In this document: one piece after another, positions 35,413-44,054 of the stretch
Layout: the number at the start of each line of letters is the position of its first letter
Position numbering within the stretch: the stretch's first letter is position 1
Assembly (NCBI RefSeq): GCF_045310525.1
Contig: NZ_JBJHZY010000002.1
Location: 783,817-847,816, forward strand
DNA from: Clostridium_AT radicumherbarum
Lineage (GTDB): Bacteria; Bacillota; Clostridia; Clostridiales; Clostridiaceae
Reading direction: 5' to 3'
DNA length: 64,000 nt
Translations under genes and position numbers: made by a program
Notes under the pieces: model-generated
What the model saw: only the letters and a program-made list of their open reading frames with translations
Told to the model about the DNA's origin: nothing
The model's database searches: none

Positions 35413-35748
35413 TTATCCACAGTAGGAATGTTGATAAGTTGTTATTTTTACATAATAATTACTATTAATTATCAGTAAAATAGAAATACCTGTAAGCTTA
35501 CAGGTATTTTTTCTAAAATTTGCACATATTATTTCATGAATTATCTTAATTTTAATTATTCTTTCAACATTATCCACATTATACTGTGTGTAACTTGTTA
35601 ATAGGATGTTAATATTCAAAACTGTATTAGGAATATTAATTCTTTTTATACATTATAACAAAAATTATAGTATATATTCTATGTTTTTAACTAAATATTT
35701 GCGGATTTATACACATTATTAACTTATATGTGGATAAACTGTGGATAA
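35413..35748. promoter_or_regulatory. Cluster of five perfect DnaA boxes
   Basis: The 340-bp gap between convergent genes has TTATCCACA at 35413-35421 and 35570-35578, TTATACACA at 35707-35715, and the complement TGTGGATAA at 35729-35737 and 35740-35748. All match TTATNCACA exactly. One-mismatch copies lie at about 35430 and 35585. The last three are packed within 42 bp, with opposite orientations. No dnaA or dnaN is near. Confidence 0.75.
35484..35514 (+). terminator. Terminator of the RluF-like gene
   Basis: AATACCTGTAAG pairs with CTTACAGGTATT, followed by TTTTTC. It lies within the DnaA-box region. Confidence 0.85.
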
Positions 35749-35752
35749 CTTT

Positions 35753-36334
35753 TTATCCTTCCAGTTTTCCTTTAATGATAAGTCTATGAGTAGCAATTCT
35801 TATAGGAGTACAGGTAACTAGAGTAATAGTTGCATCTTTAGTACTGTTAAGTACAGATACTTCAGTAGGCTCAACTACCTCTTTTTCGTATATTTTATAA
35901 GTAAATTCTCCTTTTTTAGATTGTACAATAATTTCGTCTCCTTCTTTAAGTTCATCCAATCTATTGAAATATTCACTATAGGTATAGCTTCTATGACCTG
36001 CTACAGAAAAGTTTCCCTTTTCTCCAGGCATGGCAGTACCTATAAAATGTCCTACAGCATATTTTAAGGTGTTATTATCTACCCCTTCACCAATTGCAAC
36101 CTTTAAATTAATTTTAGGGATTTTCATAATACCAATAGCTGCACTAATATCATCTGTCGGCGGCTTTTCAGAAGGGGATGCATCATTATTGCTTTTATCA
36201 ATATCTTCTATAGTATGCTGAAAACTATCTATCATTGCCCTTTGAACTTTTTCTGCACTATATCTCATATAAAAAGCGGTTCCAATTACTGCTAGTCCAA
36301 TTATAATAAAAATAATACCAATATTTCTTCTCAT
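35753..36334 (-). CDS. Class D sortase
   Basis: A 193-residue transpeptidase with one N-terminal membrane anchor (IGIIFIIIGLAVIGTAFYM) and a sortase barrel (about 65-190). The catalytic triad is His114 (VAGHRS), Cys175 (TLVTCTP) and Arg184 (ATHRLII). The spacing and GIMKIPKINLKVAIGEGVD are those of class D sortases of Firmicutes, which attach LPxTG-like proteins to the wall. No sortase substrate is nearby. The last codons lie against the DnaA-box cluster. Confidence 0.9.
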   Translation of the reverse strand: MRRNIGIIFIIIGLAVIGTAFYMRYSAEKVQRAMIDSFQHTIEDIDKSNNDASPSEKPPTDDISAAIGIMKIPKINLKVAIGEGVDNNTLKYAVGHFIGTAMPGEKGNFSVAGHRSYTYSEYFNRLDELKEGDEIIVQSKKGEFTYKIYEKEVVEPTEVSVLNSTKDATITLVTCTPIRIATHRLIIKGKLEG

Positions 36335-36514
36335 TTCTTCACCCCATTATTATAGCTATTTAAATAATAGATCTAAAATATTACATATTTAGTTATGTTA
36401 ATTATATCATAAAGGAATAAAATTTGTCAGAAAATTTTGGAAATGCATTCCCATATTTATATGAACATGCTATAATAGGGAAAAGGGGATTTTATATTGG
36501 GGGGCGGTGTTTTT

Positions 36515-36685
36515 ATGAGAAATAATATAATTAAAGTCAACTTCACTGCAGCACAAAAAAGAAGGGCTAAGGTTAAAAAGTTCTTTATTTTATTACTTAG
36601 TAAAATAAAAAATCTATTTTCTTCTAAAAATAGACATAATAATAAACCGCAGTACAATAACAATTATAATAAATCAACTATGTAA
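36515..36685 (+). CDS. Hypothetical small basic protein
   Basis: A 56-residue frame from the ATG at 36515, which follows GGGGGGCGG. The protein is strongly basic with Asn-rich C-terminus (NNKPQYNNNYNKS) and a short hydrophobic helix (FFILLLSKIKNLFSS). A TATAAT box lies about 40 bp upstream, and a strong terminator follows directly, which makes it look like a complete small transcription unit. No family is recognised. Confidence 0.55.
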   Translation: MRNNIIKVNFTAAQKRRAKVKKFFILLLSKIKNLFSSKNRHNNKPQYNNNYNKSTM

Positions 36686-36711
36686 AAAGCTCGTCCTAGG
36701 ACGAGCTTTTT
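36684..36711. terminator. Bidirectional terminator
   Basis: AAAAAGCTCGTCC pairs with GGACGAGCTTTTT almost without loop, between the small basic protein and the NatB-like permease, and overlaps the last codon of the latter. Confidence 0.85.
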
Positions 36712-37894
36712 AGGTTCTAAAAATAACAGCTTCTTTACTAAACATATACCTTGCAAATAAAACAGCTGTAACAATATATACTGCTATCCAACCGAAGGTA
36801 ATTCCAATGTGTGAATAATTATAAATGCCCGCTATAAATTCTTTTAATAGACATACAGCATTTGCAAGAGGTATATGAAAATAGAAATTATCTATACTCT
36901 TTGCATCCAGCATATAAGTAGCATAGGTAGGGATAAAGGATAGCATGAGTAGCGGAGCTATATAGGTTTGTGCCTCCTTGAAGGATCTTGCATAAATGCT
37001 TATTGATAATTCAAGGGCCCCAAATACCATTGTAAGCAGCAATGTTACTAAGCCTATTAATAAAATAACTTCTGTGCTTAAGCTTCCTTGGGCCCCGTTA
37101 AAGAATCCACCCTTTTGATTCATTGCAATAAAAAGGCCAGCTAAAGATGCTAAGGTGCTTATAAGTCCCATTATTGTAATAGCTAAAAATTTCCCCCATA
37201 ATAAGGACATTCTGCCCGCTTGAGTAGTTAATAATGGTTCTAAGGTGCCTCTTTCTTTTTCTCCAGCACCTAAATCTACAGCAGCGCTCATAGGTCCAGA
37301 AACACTGTATACAACAAGGAGTAACGGAAGCATTAATGAAAGCATTAACTTTCCAGTCCCTTCGCTTTCTTTAACGGAGGTTATAGTTTCTACCTTAATT
37401 GGATTTATTATTTCGGCACTAATGTTTCTTTTTCCAAGTCTTTCAGCAACAATAGCCTTTGAATAGGCATCAATATAGGAATTAATACTGCTCATGGTCA
37501 TTTGAGACTGCTGACTTGAGTTGTCATATGTTAATTTTATATTTACAGCTGCTTCCTTCCCAATATTCTCATCAAAATCCTTTGGAATTTGTAAAGCAGC
37601 TAAAATTTTTCCGTTTTTAACATCTTCAGAAATATTTGCTGAATCTATGACATTTATATTCTTTTGCTCTTTTAAAAACTTCGCCAAACTACTATTTCCG
37701 TTTTCATCTATAATTGCGATCTTTAAATTATTTTCTACCTGCTTCGTATTTTTATCCATGCTTTTCCCAATGACTCCAAAAAGAACCGGAAAAATTATAA
37801 GAGGAATTAATATGCTCATAATGAGTGTTTTTTTATCTCTAAAGATATCTATCAATTCTTTTTTAAAAACTATCCAGATAATATTAGTTCCCAT
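36710..37894 (-). CDS. natB: ABC-2 transporter permease, NatB-like
   Basis: About 394 residues from the ATG at 37894. The N-terminal membrane segment is IVFKKELIDIFRDKKTLIMSILIPLIIFPVLF, followed by a large external domain (about 50-180) and five or six C-terminal membrane segments with the ABC-2 motif GERERGTLEPLL-like GEKERGTLEPLLTT. This is the NatB/YhaP layout; NatAB exports Na+ in Bacillus. The gene overlaps natA by 11 bp. The upstream frame could start at a GTG at 37903 instead. Confidence 0.8.
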   Translation of the reverse strand: MGTNIIWIVFKKELIDIFRDKKTLIMSILIPLIIFPVLFGVIGKSMDKNTKQVENNLKIAIIDENGNSSLAKFLKEQKNINVIDSANISEDVKNGKILAALQIPKDFDENIGKEAAVNIKLTYDNSSQQSQMTMSSINSYIDAYSKAIVAERLGKRNISAEIINPIKVETITSVKESEGTGKLMLSLMLPLLLVVYSVSGPMSAAVDLGAGEKERGTLEPLLTTQAGRMSLLWGKFLAITIMGLISTLASLAGLFIAMNQKGGFFNGAQGSLSTEVILLIGLVTLLLTMVFGALELSISIYARSFKEAQTYIAPLLMLSFIPTYATYMLDAKSIDNFYFHIPLANAVCLLKEFIAGIYNYSHIGITFGWIAVYIVTAVLFARYMFSKEAVIFRT

Positions 37895-38615
37895 TTCTAT
37901 CACCCACTAACTGCATAAATATATCTTCCATGTTTTCATTATTATATTTTCTTTTAAAATCCTCTACTGTTCCTTCTTCGAAAATTTTCCCTTTATGAAT
38001 AATAACTATTCTATCACATAATTTCTCAACCTCAGACATGCTGTGGCTTGAAAAGATTATGGCTTTGTTATCTTCCTTGCATTTTATTATAAAATCCTGT
38101 ACAATCCTTGAGGCAGTTACATCTAATCCTGCAGTAGGTTCATCAAAAAGCATTACTGTTGGTCTATGAACTATGGAGCGTGCCACTGCAACCTTTTGCT
38201 TCATACCTCTGGAGAACTTTCCAACTCGTCTATTAATGTAATCACCCATTTCTAGTATTTCCACTAAATTATTTATACTTTTATCCGTTTCCTCTTTGCT
38301 CATTCCGTTTAGCTCTGCAAAATATTTTATATTTTCTTTGGCAGTAAGCCTGTCATAAAGTCCTACCTCTCCTCCAAAAAGAATTCCAATTTCACCTCTT
38401 ACTTTATTTGCATCCTTTACAATATCATATCCATTAATAGCTGCAGTACCGCCTGTGGGTTTTAACATAGTAGCTAAGAGTCTTAAGGTGGTTGTTTTTC
38501 CTGCCCCATTTTCGCCTAAAAGTCCAACTATTTCACCATTGTTAACCTTAAAACTAATACTGTCAACAGCCTTTATGTTCTTAAATGCCTTACTTAAGTT
38601 TTTTACTTCAATCAT
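37884..38615 (-). CDS. natA: ABC transporter ATP-binding protein, NatA-like
   Basis: About 243 residues from the ATG at 38615, preceded by GGCGGGGG. Walker A GENGAGKTT, signature KFSRGMKQKV, Walker B VMLFDEPTAGLD and the H-loop FSSHS are intact. LFGGEVGLYDRLTAKENI is the NatA-type Q-loop region. It pairs with the permease downstream, to form a sodium or drug exporter. Substrate identity is by family only. Confidence 0.82.
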   Translation of the reverse strand: MIEVKNLSKAFKNIKAVDSISFKVNNGEIVGLLGENGAGKTTTLRLLATMLKPTGGTAAINGYDIVKDANKVRGEIGILFGGEVGLYDRLTAKENIKYFAELNGMSKEETDKSINNLVEILEMGDYINRRVGKFSRGMKQKVAVARSIVHRPTVMLFDEPTAGLDVTASRIVQDFIIKCKEDNKAIIFSSHSMSEVEKLCDRIVIIHKGKIFEEGTVEDFKRKYNNENMEDIFMQLVGDRNGN

Positions 38616-38632
38616 ACTTTCCCCCGCCACAT

Positions 38633-40714
38633 TTAATTATATATATCTGAGAATTCGATATGAATTCTCTCAACCTTTTCCTCTCTAATATCTATAGCTG
38701 CTGCTACCTCATCTTCTGCTGTTAGAGTTACAGGAAGCTTTATAATAAATTCACTTCCAACCCCTTCAGTGCTATAAGCCTTAATTTCTCCTCCATGTAG
38801 TACAATAAGTGATTTAACTAGGTTTAATCCGATTCCGCTTCCCTCAGTATTTCTTGTAAGAGATTTATCCACCTGCCTAAAACGGTCAAAAATCATTTCA
38901 AGTTTATCTTCAGGAATTCCAATACCTGAATCCTTAACGGATATAGTAATAAATTTATCCGCATTACTTATACATACTTTAATATTACCTCCGGGTGGTG
39001 TGAATTTTACTGCATTAGATAGTAAATTAAGAATAATCCTCTCAATCATATCCACATCAAAGGCCATATATTTTTCTTCTATATCTGTATCAAATATTAA
39101 ATTAATATTTTTATTTTCAATATATTCTGCAACAGAAAGAGTTATGTCCTCCACAATATTTACAATATTATGATTTTGCATATTAAGCTTTAAGAAGCCA
39201 GAATCAATTTTAGTTAAATCTATGAGATTATTAACTAACCTCAGCATTCTGTTACAATTTTGCTTTAGACTCTTTGAATACTTTAATATATTTTTACAAT
39301 TTTCATTGTTATTATTGTTTTGTGAATAGAGCTCTATAATCTGAGCAGAACTAAATATTACATTAAGAGGAGTTCTAAGTTCATGAGATATGTTCGCCAT
39401 AAACTCATTTTTAATTCTATCGTACTCTTTTGCTTCCTTCAAGGCTTCTTCCTTTTTTAATGCCTCTTTTCTTTCACTTATATCTCTTATTACTATTAGG
39501 CTAGAAACCTTATCGTTAAATATATGAGGAACAGCTTTTATTTCTACATCGATCACTGTATTATCCATTGCAATAAATTTAAATTCATGCATTTCTTTAG
39601 ATTCATTTTCATAGCCTTCTTCTATAGATTGGATGGATAAATCGCGAAATTCAGGATGAATTATATCTGATATGTCCTTCCCCAAAAGATCTTTATACTT
39701 TTTTGCTTTTAAAAGACTTAATGTAGCATTATTGACATATGCTATTTTTCCTTCTGTATTTGTAAGTACTGCAAATGGTAGGTAATCTAATAGTGCCTGA
39801 TACTTTCTTTTGCTTTCTCTTAATTTTTCTTCAATTGATTTACGCTCATTTATTTCATCATTCAGCTTTTTATTTATTTGCATTAAGAGTCTGGTTTTAA
39901 TTTCAAGGCTGCTATTTGTCTCTGTTAACTTATAAAATAAAATGTTATAGGGATTTTCTAGTGTAGTCTGAATAATCGCCTTATAAATAAGATAATAGCT
40001 GATTAATTTTGCTATATGTTCAGAAATATATAGAATATCGTAGCTGCCTTTAGAAAAGGTAAAGCAAAACTCGGAAAATAATAAAAATGAAACTGCTAAT
40101 AACAAATATAATATTATGTCACTATGCATCTTCTTTTTATTCTTAATAATTAATATTAATGCAATAAGAAAGAAGATACAAATAATTCCTTCACTTATAT
40201 ATTTAAGAGGTAAATTTCCTATACTATAATAGTTATAATTAAAAACCAAATTTCCATATACTATTTCAATAAAGAATACTGCAGCTGTTATAAAATATAT
40301 GTTTATTAAGCGATCAATTTTAATTGGTTTTTCTTCTCTAGATATGAGTATACTAAAAACAACCAAGGAAATTGCTTGAAAGCATCTGGCTGCAGCTCTT
40401 AATTGCAGAGAAACATCATCAGCATTAAAGGTAAATATTGATTTGTTCATAATAGTCAAAAGATGTAATATATCAAAGGCAGATACTATGAAGAAAGTAG
40501 TCCCTAGAAATAAAAAATAATTATTTTGTGATACTTTATGAGTATTTTTTGCCATTATATAAATGCTGAAACCAATGACAATAGTAACTAATTCAATTGC
40601 ATATTGAAATAGATTATAACTTTCAGTGCTGATTATATAAGTAATAATTATAAATAAAATGAAAGTAATACCAACGATGGCCTTCTTCCCCATAGGCGAC
40701 AGTTTAGACTTCAT
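38633..40714 (-). CDS. Orphan sensor histidine kinase (MASE3-PAS-HisKA-HATPase)
   Basis: About 693 residues from the ATG at 40714, which follows GGGAGGAT. About eight membrane segments at the N-terminus form a MASE3 sensor domain (residues about 25-250). A coiled coil follows, then a PAS domain (about 300-420, YQALLDYLPFAVLTNTEGKIAYVNNAT), HisKA with the phospho-His in NISHELRTPLN, and HATPase_c with NLLSNAVKFTPPGG and DSGIGIP and GSGIGLNLVKSL. No response regulator is next to it, as is common for kinases that feed Spo0A in clostridia; that link is inference. It is transcribed toward natAB, 18 bp upstream of natA, so it may lead that operon. Confidence 0.9.
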   Translation of the reverse strand: MKSKLSPMGKKAIVGITFILFIIITYIISTESYNLFQYAIELVTIVIGFSIYIMAKNTHKVSQNNYFLFLGTTFFIVSAFDILHLLTIMNKSIFTFNADDVSLQLRAAARCFQAISLVVFSILISREEKPIKIDRLINIYFITAAVFFIEIVYGNLVFNYNYYSIGNLPLKYISEGIICIFFLIALILIIKNKKKMHSDIILYLLLAVSFLLFSEFCFTFSKGSYDILYISEHIAKLISYYLIYKAIIQTTLENPYNILFYKLTETNSSLEIKTRLLMQINKKLNDEINERKSIEEKLRESKRKYQALLDYLPFAVLTNTEGKIAYVNNATLSLLKAKKYKDLLGKDISDIIHPEFRDLSIQSIEEGYENESKEMHEFKFIAMDNTVIDVEIKAVPHIFNDKVSSLIVIRDISERKEALKKEEALKEAKEYDRIKNEFMANISHELRTPLNVIFSSAQIIELYSQNNNNNENCKNILKYSKSLKQNCNRMLRLVNNLIDLTKIDSGFLKLNMQNHNIVNIVEDITLSVAEYIENKNINLIFDTDIEEKYMAFDVDMIERIILNLLSNAVKFTPPGGNIKVCISNADKFITISVKDSGIGIPEDKLEMIFDRFRQVDKSLTRNTEGSGIGLNLVKSLIVLHGGEIKAYSTEGVGSEFIIKLPVTLTAEDEVAAAIDIREEKVERIHIEFSDIYN

Positions 40715-40982
40715 CCTTATCCTCCCGTTATTACCGCCAAATACTGCTTCTTTAAATTTCATGTTTAAATTTCAAATTAATTTATTATTTTCATAGCTAA
40801 TATATCTATTTTATATTTTACCTATTAATCCCTTTTATTAAAAGCTATTTAATGATTTTTATTCTTAAATTCGTTCCTTATTTTTCATGGTTTCTCGACC
40901 TTTTTCATTCTTCATTTCAAAATTTACTTATGTTAGAATATAACTATAATTTATTAAGGTGCAGAATAATGGTGCAAATGAC

Positions 40983-41006
40983 GTGATTATCAATAATGAT
41001 AATTAC
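40983..41006. repeat. AT-rich palindrome upstream of ispF
   Basis: The arms GTGATTATCA and TGATAATTAC are near-perfect complements. It lies in the ispF leader and resembles in form, not in flanks, the leader hairpins elsewhere in the window. Confidence 0.4.
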
Positions 41007-41038
41007 AAAGAAAAAAGAAATTTTTAGAGGTGGATATT

Positions 41039-41506
41039 ATGAGAATAGGTATGGGTTATGACGTTCATAGATTAGTTTATGAAAGGCAGCTTATAATTGG
41101 AGGTGTTGAAATTAAATATGAAAAGGGACTATTAGGCCATTCAGATGCAGATGTACTTTTGCATGCCATAATGGATGGTCTGCTTGGTGCTGCTGCACTT
41201 GGAGATATCGGTAAACATTTTCCTGATACTGATATAAAATATAAAGGAATTTCTAGTTTGCTTTTATTAGAGGAAGTTGGAAGGCTTGTAAAAGAAAAAG
41301 GCTACGAAATAGAAAATATTGATTCTACAATAATTGCACAAAAACCTAAAATGGCGCCTTATATTCCCACTATGGTAGAAAATATATCGAATGCTTTAGC
41401 TATATCTAAGGATAAAGTTAATGTTAAAGCAACTACAGAGGAAGGTTTAGGATTTACAGGAACAGGTGAAGGTATTTCCTCACAAAGTATATGTTTATTA
41501 AAATAG
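41039..41506 (+). CDS. ispF: 2-C-methyl-D-erythritol 2,4-cyclodiphosphate synthase
   Basis: About 155 residues from the ATG at 41039, which follows AGAGGTGG. It is the MEP-pathway enzyme that makes the cyclic diphosphate for isoprenoids. Metal ligands are Asp8 and His10 (GYDVHR) and His in GLLGHSDADVLLHA; the C-terminal TTEEGLGFTGTGEGI is the conserved signature. It is monocistronic here, with no ispD beside it. Confidence 0.97.
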   Translation: MRIGMGYDVHRLVYERQLIIGGVEIKYEKGLLGHSDADVLLHAIMDGLLGAAALGDIGKHFPDTDIKYKGISSLLLLEEVGRLVKEKGYEIENIDSTIIAQKPKMAPYIPTMVENISNALAISKDKVNVKATTEEGLGFTGTGEGISSQSICLLK

Positions 41507-41572
41507 TATTATAAACCTTAACTTTAGGAATAATAATTTTGAATAATATTATTAATAAAGGAAGTGGATTTC

Positions 41573-41767
41573 ATGGAAACAGGTGTTGTAAAATGGTTTG
41601 ATCCAAGAATAGGTTTTGGATTTATATCACAGGATGGCGGAGATGATGTATTTGTTCATCATAGCCAAGTTCTTATGGAAAAGCAATTAGAATCTGGTCA
41701 AGAAGTTCAATTTGAACTTGTGGAAGGTAAAAAAGGTCCAATGGCCGCTAATGTAAAAATCTATTAA
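41573..41767 (+). CDS. Cold-shock domain protein
   Basis: A 64-residue CSD protein from the ATG at 41573, after AAAGGAAG. The RNA-binding motifs are KWFDPRIGFGFI (RNP1) and DVFVHHS (RNP2). RNP1 has DPRIGFGFI where most Csp proteins have NAEKGFGFI, so one basic position differs. It should be an RNA chaperone. Confidence 0.93.
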   Translation: METGVVKWFDPRIGFGFISQDGGDDVFVHHSQVLMEKQLESGQEVQFELVEGKKGPMAANVKIY

Positions 41768-41825
41768 GATTTAAATGCCTATAGCAGATTTCCACATAAG
41801 AAATATTAAAAAAGCATGAGTAAAT

Positions 41826-41880
41826 GCGGGAGACACTAAAGGATTTTTATTAATTGTAAAAGGTCCCCAGTGTCCTCCGT
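41826..41880. repeat. Imperfect palindrome between convergent genes (element E)
   Basis: GCGGGAGACACT and AGTGTCCTCCGT are imperfect complements about 30 bases apart, with GGTCCCC in the inner part. It lies between the stops of the cold-shock gene and comB. Compare elements A to D. Confidence 0.45.
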
Positions 41881-41941
41881 AACTTCTATCTATACAGAGA
41901 CAAAAAAATTTTTAAAACTAGTTCATATATATACTTTTATT

Positions 41942-42730
41942 TTACAAGTATACTACGCTGCTGCTGCCTATGTATTTTTTTATGATTCCGTCTTTATAAA
42001 CTGGTACAACCTTAGTTAAATCCTTTCTGCAGCAATATTCCAAATCCTCATTTAAGCCAAGCTCTACTATTCTTTTATAATGGCTTGCATTTTTAATAAA
42101 GCTAACTATATCTCTATTCATTTTATATATGTAATTAGCTGTTTTAGCTATATCACTTAATTCAACATTTATTTCAGATAAATCTTCACTTTTTAAATTT
42201 AAGCCATGAGAAGATAAGTCAGTAAAGCTTACGAGGCAATCAATAATATAGCCACTGCAAATAAAATCATCCATAGAAAATTCATCATAGGTTCCTGCAT
42301 TGACTATTACTATATCTTCTTTTGAAAAGGCAAGCAATGCTGCTACTGCTTTTGCATTTAGCATAGAGCCAATATATATATTTTTCGCTTCTTCACAGCC
42401 TTTAATGGCACGAGTTCCATTAGTTGTAGTTAAGATTATGCTTTTATTTCTTACTACTTCCCTTCCATATTCAAGTGGGGAATTAGAACAGTCAAAGCCT
42501 TCTATTTTTAAAGCCTTTCTTTCGCCTCCAAGTATATAGTTTTCACTATCCTTCCTGGATAACTCCATAGCCTCTTCTATTGTAAGAACTGGTATTACCT
42601 CTCTGCAGCCATTAGCAATGGCAGTTGTAATAACTGAGGTAGCCCTAAGCATGTCAATTATAACTACTGTTTTATCCTTAACCTTTTCCTTTTTAATATC
42701 TCCTGCTGAAATAATTATATCTACTTTCAT
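41942..42730 (-). CDS. comB: 2-phosphosulfolactate phosphatase
   Basis: A 262-residue ComB-family phosphatase. It starts MKVDIIISAGDIK and has IIDMLRATSVITTA, ILGGERKALKIEGFD, NSPLEY, LTTTNGTRAI and VNAGTYDEFSMDD, which are the family blocks. ComB makes (R)-sulfolactate, for coenzyme M in methanogens; Bacillus spores also contain 3-sulfolactate made by a ComA/ComB-like pair. It overlaps the germinant-receptor permease gene by 4 bp, so it is translated with the spore operon. No comA is in the window. Confidence 0.9.
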   Translation of the reverse strand: MKVDIIISAGDIKKEKVKDKTVVIIDMLRATSVITTAIANGCREVIPVLTIEEAMELSRKDSENYILGGERKALKIEGFDCSNSPLEYGREVVRNKSIILTTTNGTRAIKGCEEAKNIYIGSMLNAKAVAALLAFSKEDIVIVNAGTYDEFSMDDFICSGYIIDCLVSFTDLSSHGLNLKSEDLSEINVELSDIAKTANYIYKMNRDIVSFIKNASHYKRIVELGLNEDLEYCCRKDLTKVVPVYKDGIIKKYIGSSSVVYL

Positions 42731-43833
42731 TGCAAGTCACCTTTCTTTTGAGTCTTTCTCATCTTTATTTCTGCTGCAATTAAAATAATTATTGGTAAAA
42801 TAACCTGAAACAAAAAAGCGTAAATTGGGTAAACATGTGGAGCCCAATCTATAGTTTCTGTAATATTATTATAAACCAAAAATGAAAAAGATAAAATCAT
42901 TAAGATAACAGGAGTAGATATAAATCTATAATCTTCGACCCCTAATAGCTTTGCTATGCCTTTGCAGGCAGCGAAATTACAACAGCTAACTTTTATAAAT
43001 CCTGCTACAAGAAAGGCTATAACTATTGTAGTTTCTATTCTTTGTATAAAACTACCTACCTTTATTCCAGATACTACCACGTAGGCTGGAAAGTAATTTT
43101 TATCTAAAACATCAGTTCCTAAAAACATAGTATTTCTAGCTGCTAATATACTTAAAGTAATTCCAGCCATAAAAAGTCCTATCCAAAATACCTTAAAGCT
43201 GGAATTTTTATTTTTTAAATTTGAAAAGAGCATAAGAAAAATTACATTTTCTGCAAAGGGGAAAGAAAAAGCTGAAAATGTTCCTCTCATTATTGGAACT
43301 ATGCCTTCATACATAAATGGTCTAATATTATCAATATTCATCTGATGAATAGATAATCCTAAAGTAAGAACAACTGTGAAAATATATAGTAATATTAATA
43401 CGCTTCCAAATCTTCCTAATACTTCAAATCCAGCCTTAACTGACCATATGGATATAATAGTTGCAAATAATATTGGAACAATTTTTGGTGTATCTGGCAA
43501 ACCCACAGTACTAGTAAATTCTGAGAAGTTATTTGTCACAAGAGCCCCAAGATGAAAGGCATAGAAAATAAAAATTATGTTTATAATATTGCCTATTATT
43601 TTTCCGAACAATATAATATTTATATCGAATAAATCTTTTTGAGGAAAATTATATAATATTCTTGAGTACATAGTAGCTACTATCATGCCAAATAGCATAC
43701 CAAGTAAAATAGCAAACCAGGTATCATTTTTTGCATCTTGGCCAGTTCCAATTATAAGAGCGCTTCCATAGGTAAATATAACAATAAGACTTATAGCTTC
43801 TTTATCTGATATAATTTCTTTAATGATAATCAA
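42727..43833 (-). CDS. Spore germinant receptor B subunit (GerAB/GerKB family)
   Basis: A 368-residue protein with about ten membrane segments of the APC superfamily spore-germination branch. It contains PQKDLFDINIILFGKIIG, GRFGSVLILLYIFTVV, and the segment SAFSFPFAENVIFLM. The B subunit binds the germinant in GerA-type receptors. It overlaps the small D-type gene by 4 bp and comB by 4 bp. Confidence 0.92.
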   Translation of the reverse strand: MIIIKEIISDKEAISLIVIFTYGSALIIGTGQDAKNDTWFAILLGMLFGMIVATMYSRILYNFPQKDLFDINIILFGKIIGNIINIIFIFYAFHLGALVTNNFSEFTSTVGLPDTPKIVPILFATIISIWSVKAGFEVLGRFGSVLILLYIFTVVLTLGLSIHQMNIDNIRPFMYEGIVPIMRGTFSAFSFPFAENVIFLMLFSNLKNKNSSFKVFWIGLFMAGITLSILAARNTMFLGTDVLDKNYFPAYVVVSGIKVGSFIQRIETTIVIAFLVAGFIKVSCCNFAACKGIAKLLGVEDYRFISTPVILMILSFSFLVYNNITETIDWAPHVYPIYAFLFQVILPIIILIAAEIKMRKTQKKGDLQ

Positions 43834-44051
43834 CTCCCATAAATTTTATTGCTTATGGGCGCTAATACTTTTTGGATGATAGAAGCAAGGCTTACTTTAT
43901 CATAAGTAAGACTAGTTATTATAGAACCCATTAAAGCTGCACTCATAAATATAATAAAAAAAATAAGTTCTCTTCGATTTCTATTCTTAAATGCTGGCAG
44001 TTCAATTAGCAAACATAATAAATATCCAATAACAATTAATACTATCTTCAA
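43830..44051 (-). CDS. Small two-segment membrane protein, putative Ger receptor D subunit
   Basis: A 73-residue protein with two membrane segments (IVLIVIGYLLCLLIELPAF and LIFFIIFMSAALMGSII), sitting between gerC and gerB with a 4-bp overlap on the B side and 3 bp on the C side. Small two-helix D subunits occur in some GerA-type operons and modulate receptor function. The context makes this call likely; sequence alone would not. Confidence 0.75.
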   Translation of the reverse strand: MKIVLIVIGYLLCLLIELPAFKNRNRRELIFFIIFMSAALMGSIITSLTYDKVSLASIIQKVLAPISNKIYGS

Positions 44052-44054
44052 AAT

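Noticed and set aside
35413..35619. Minus-strand frame of 68 codons in the DnaA-box region
   Set aside because: It covers a terminator hairpin, lacks a ribosome site, and shows no protein pattern.
35413..35748. Chromosome origin (oriC)
   Set aside because: Neighbours are an RluF-like synthase and a sortase; there is no dnaA, dnaN, rpmH or AT-rich unwinding trio that I can identify. A DnaA-box cluster away from oriC is the better reading.
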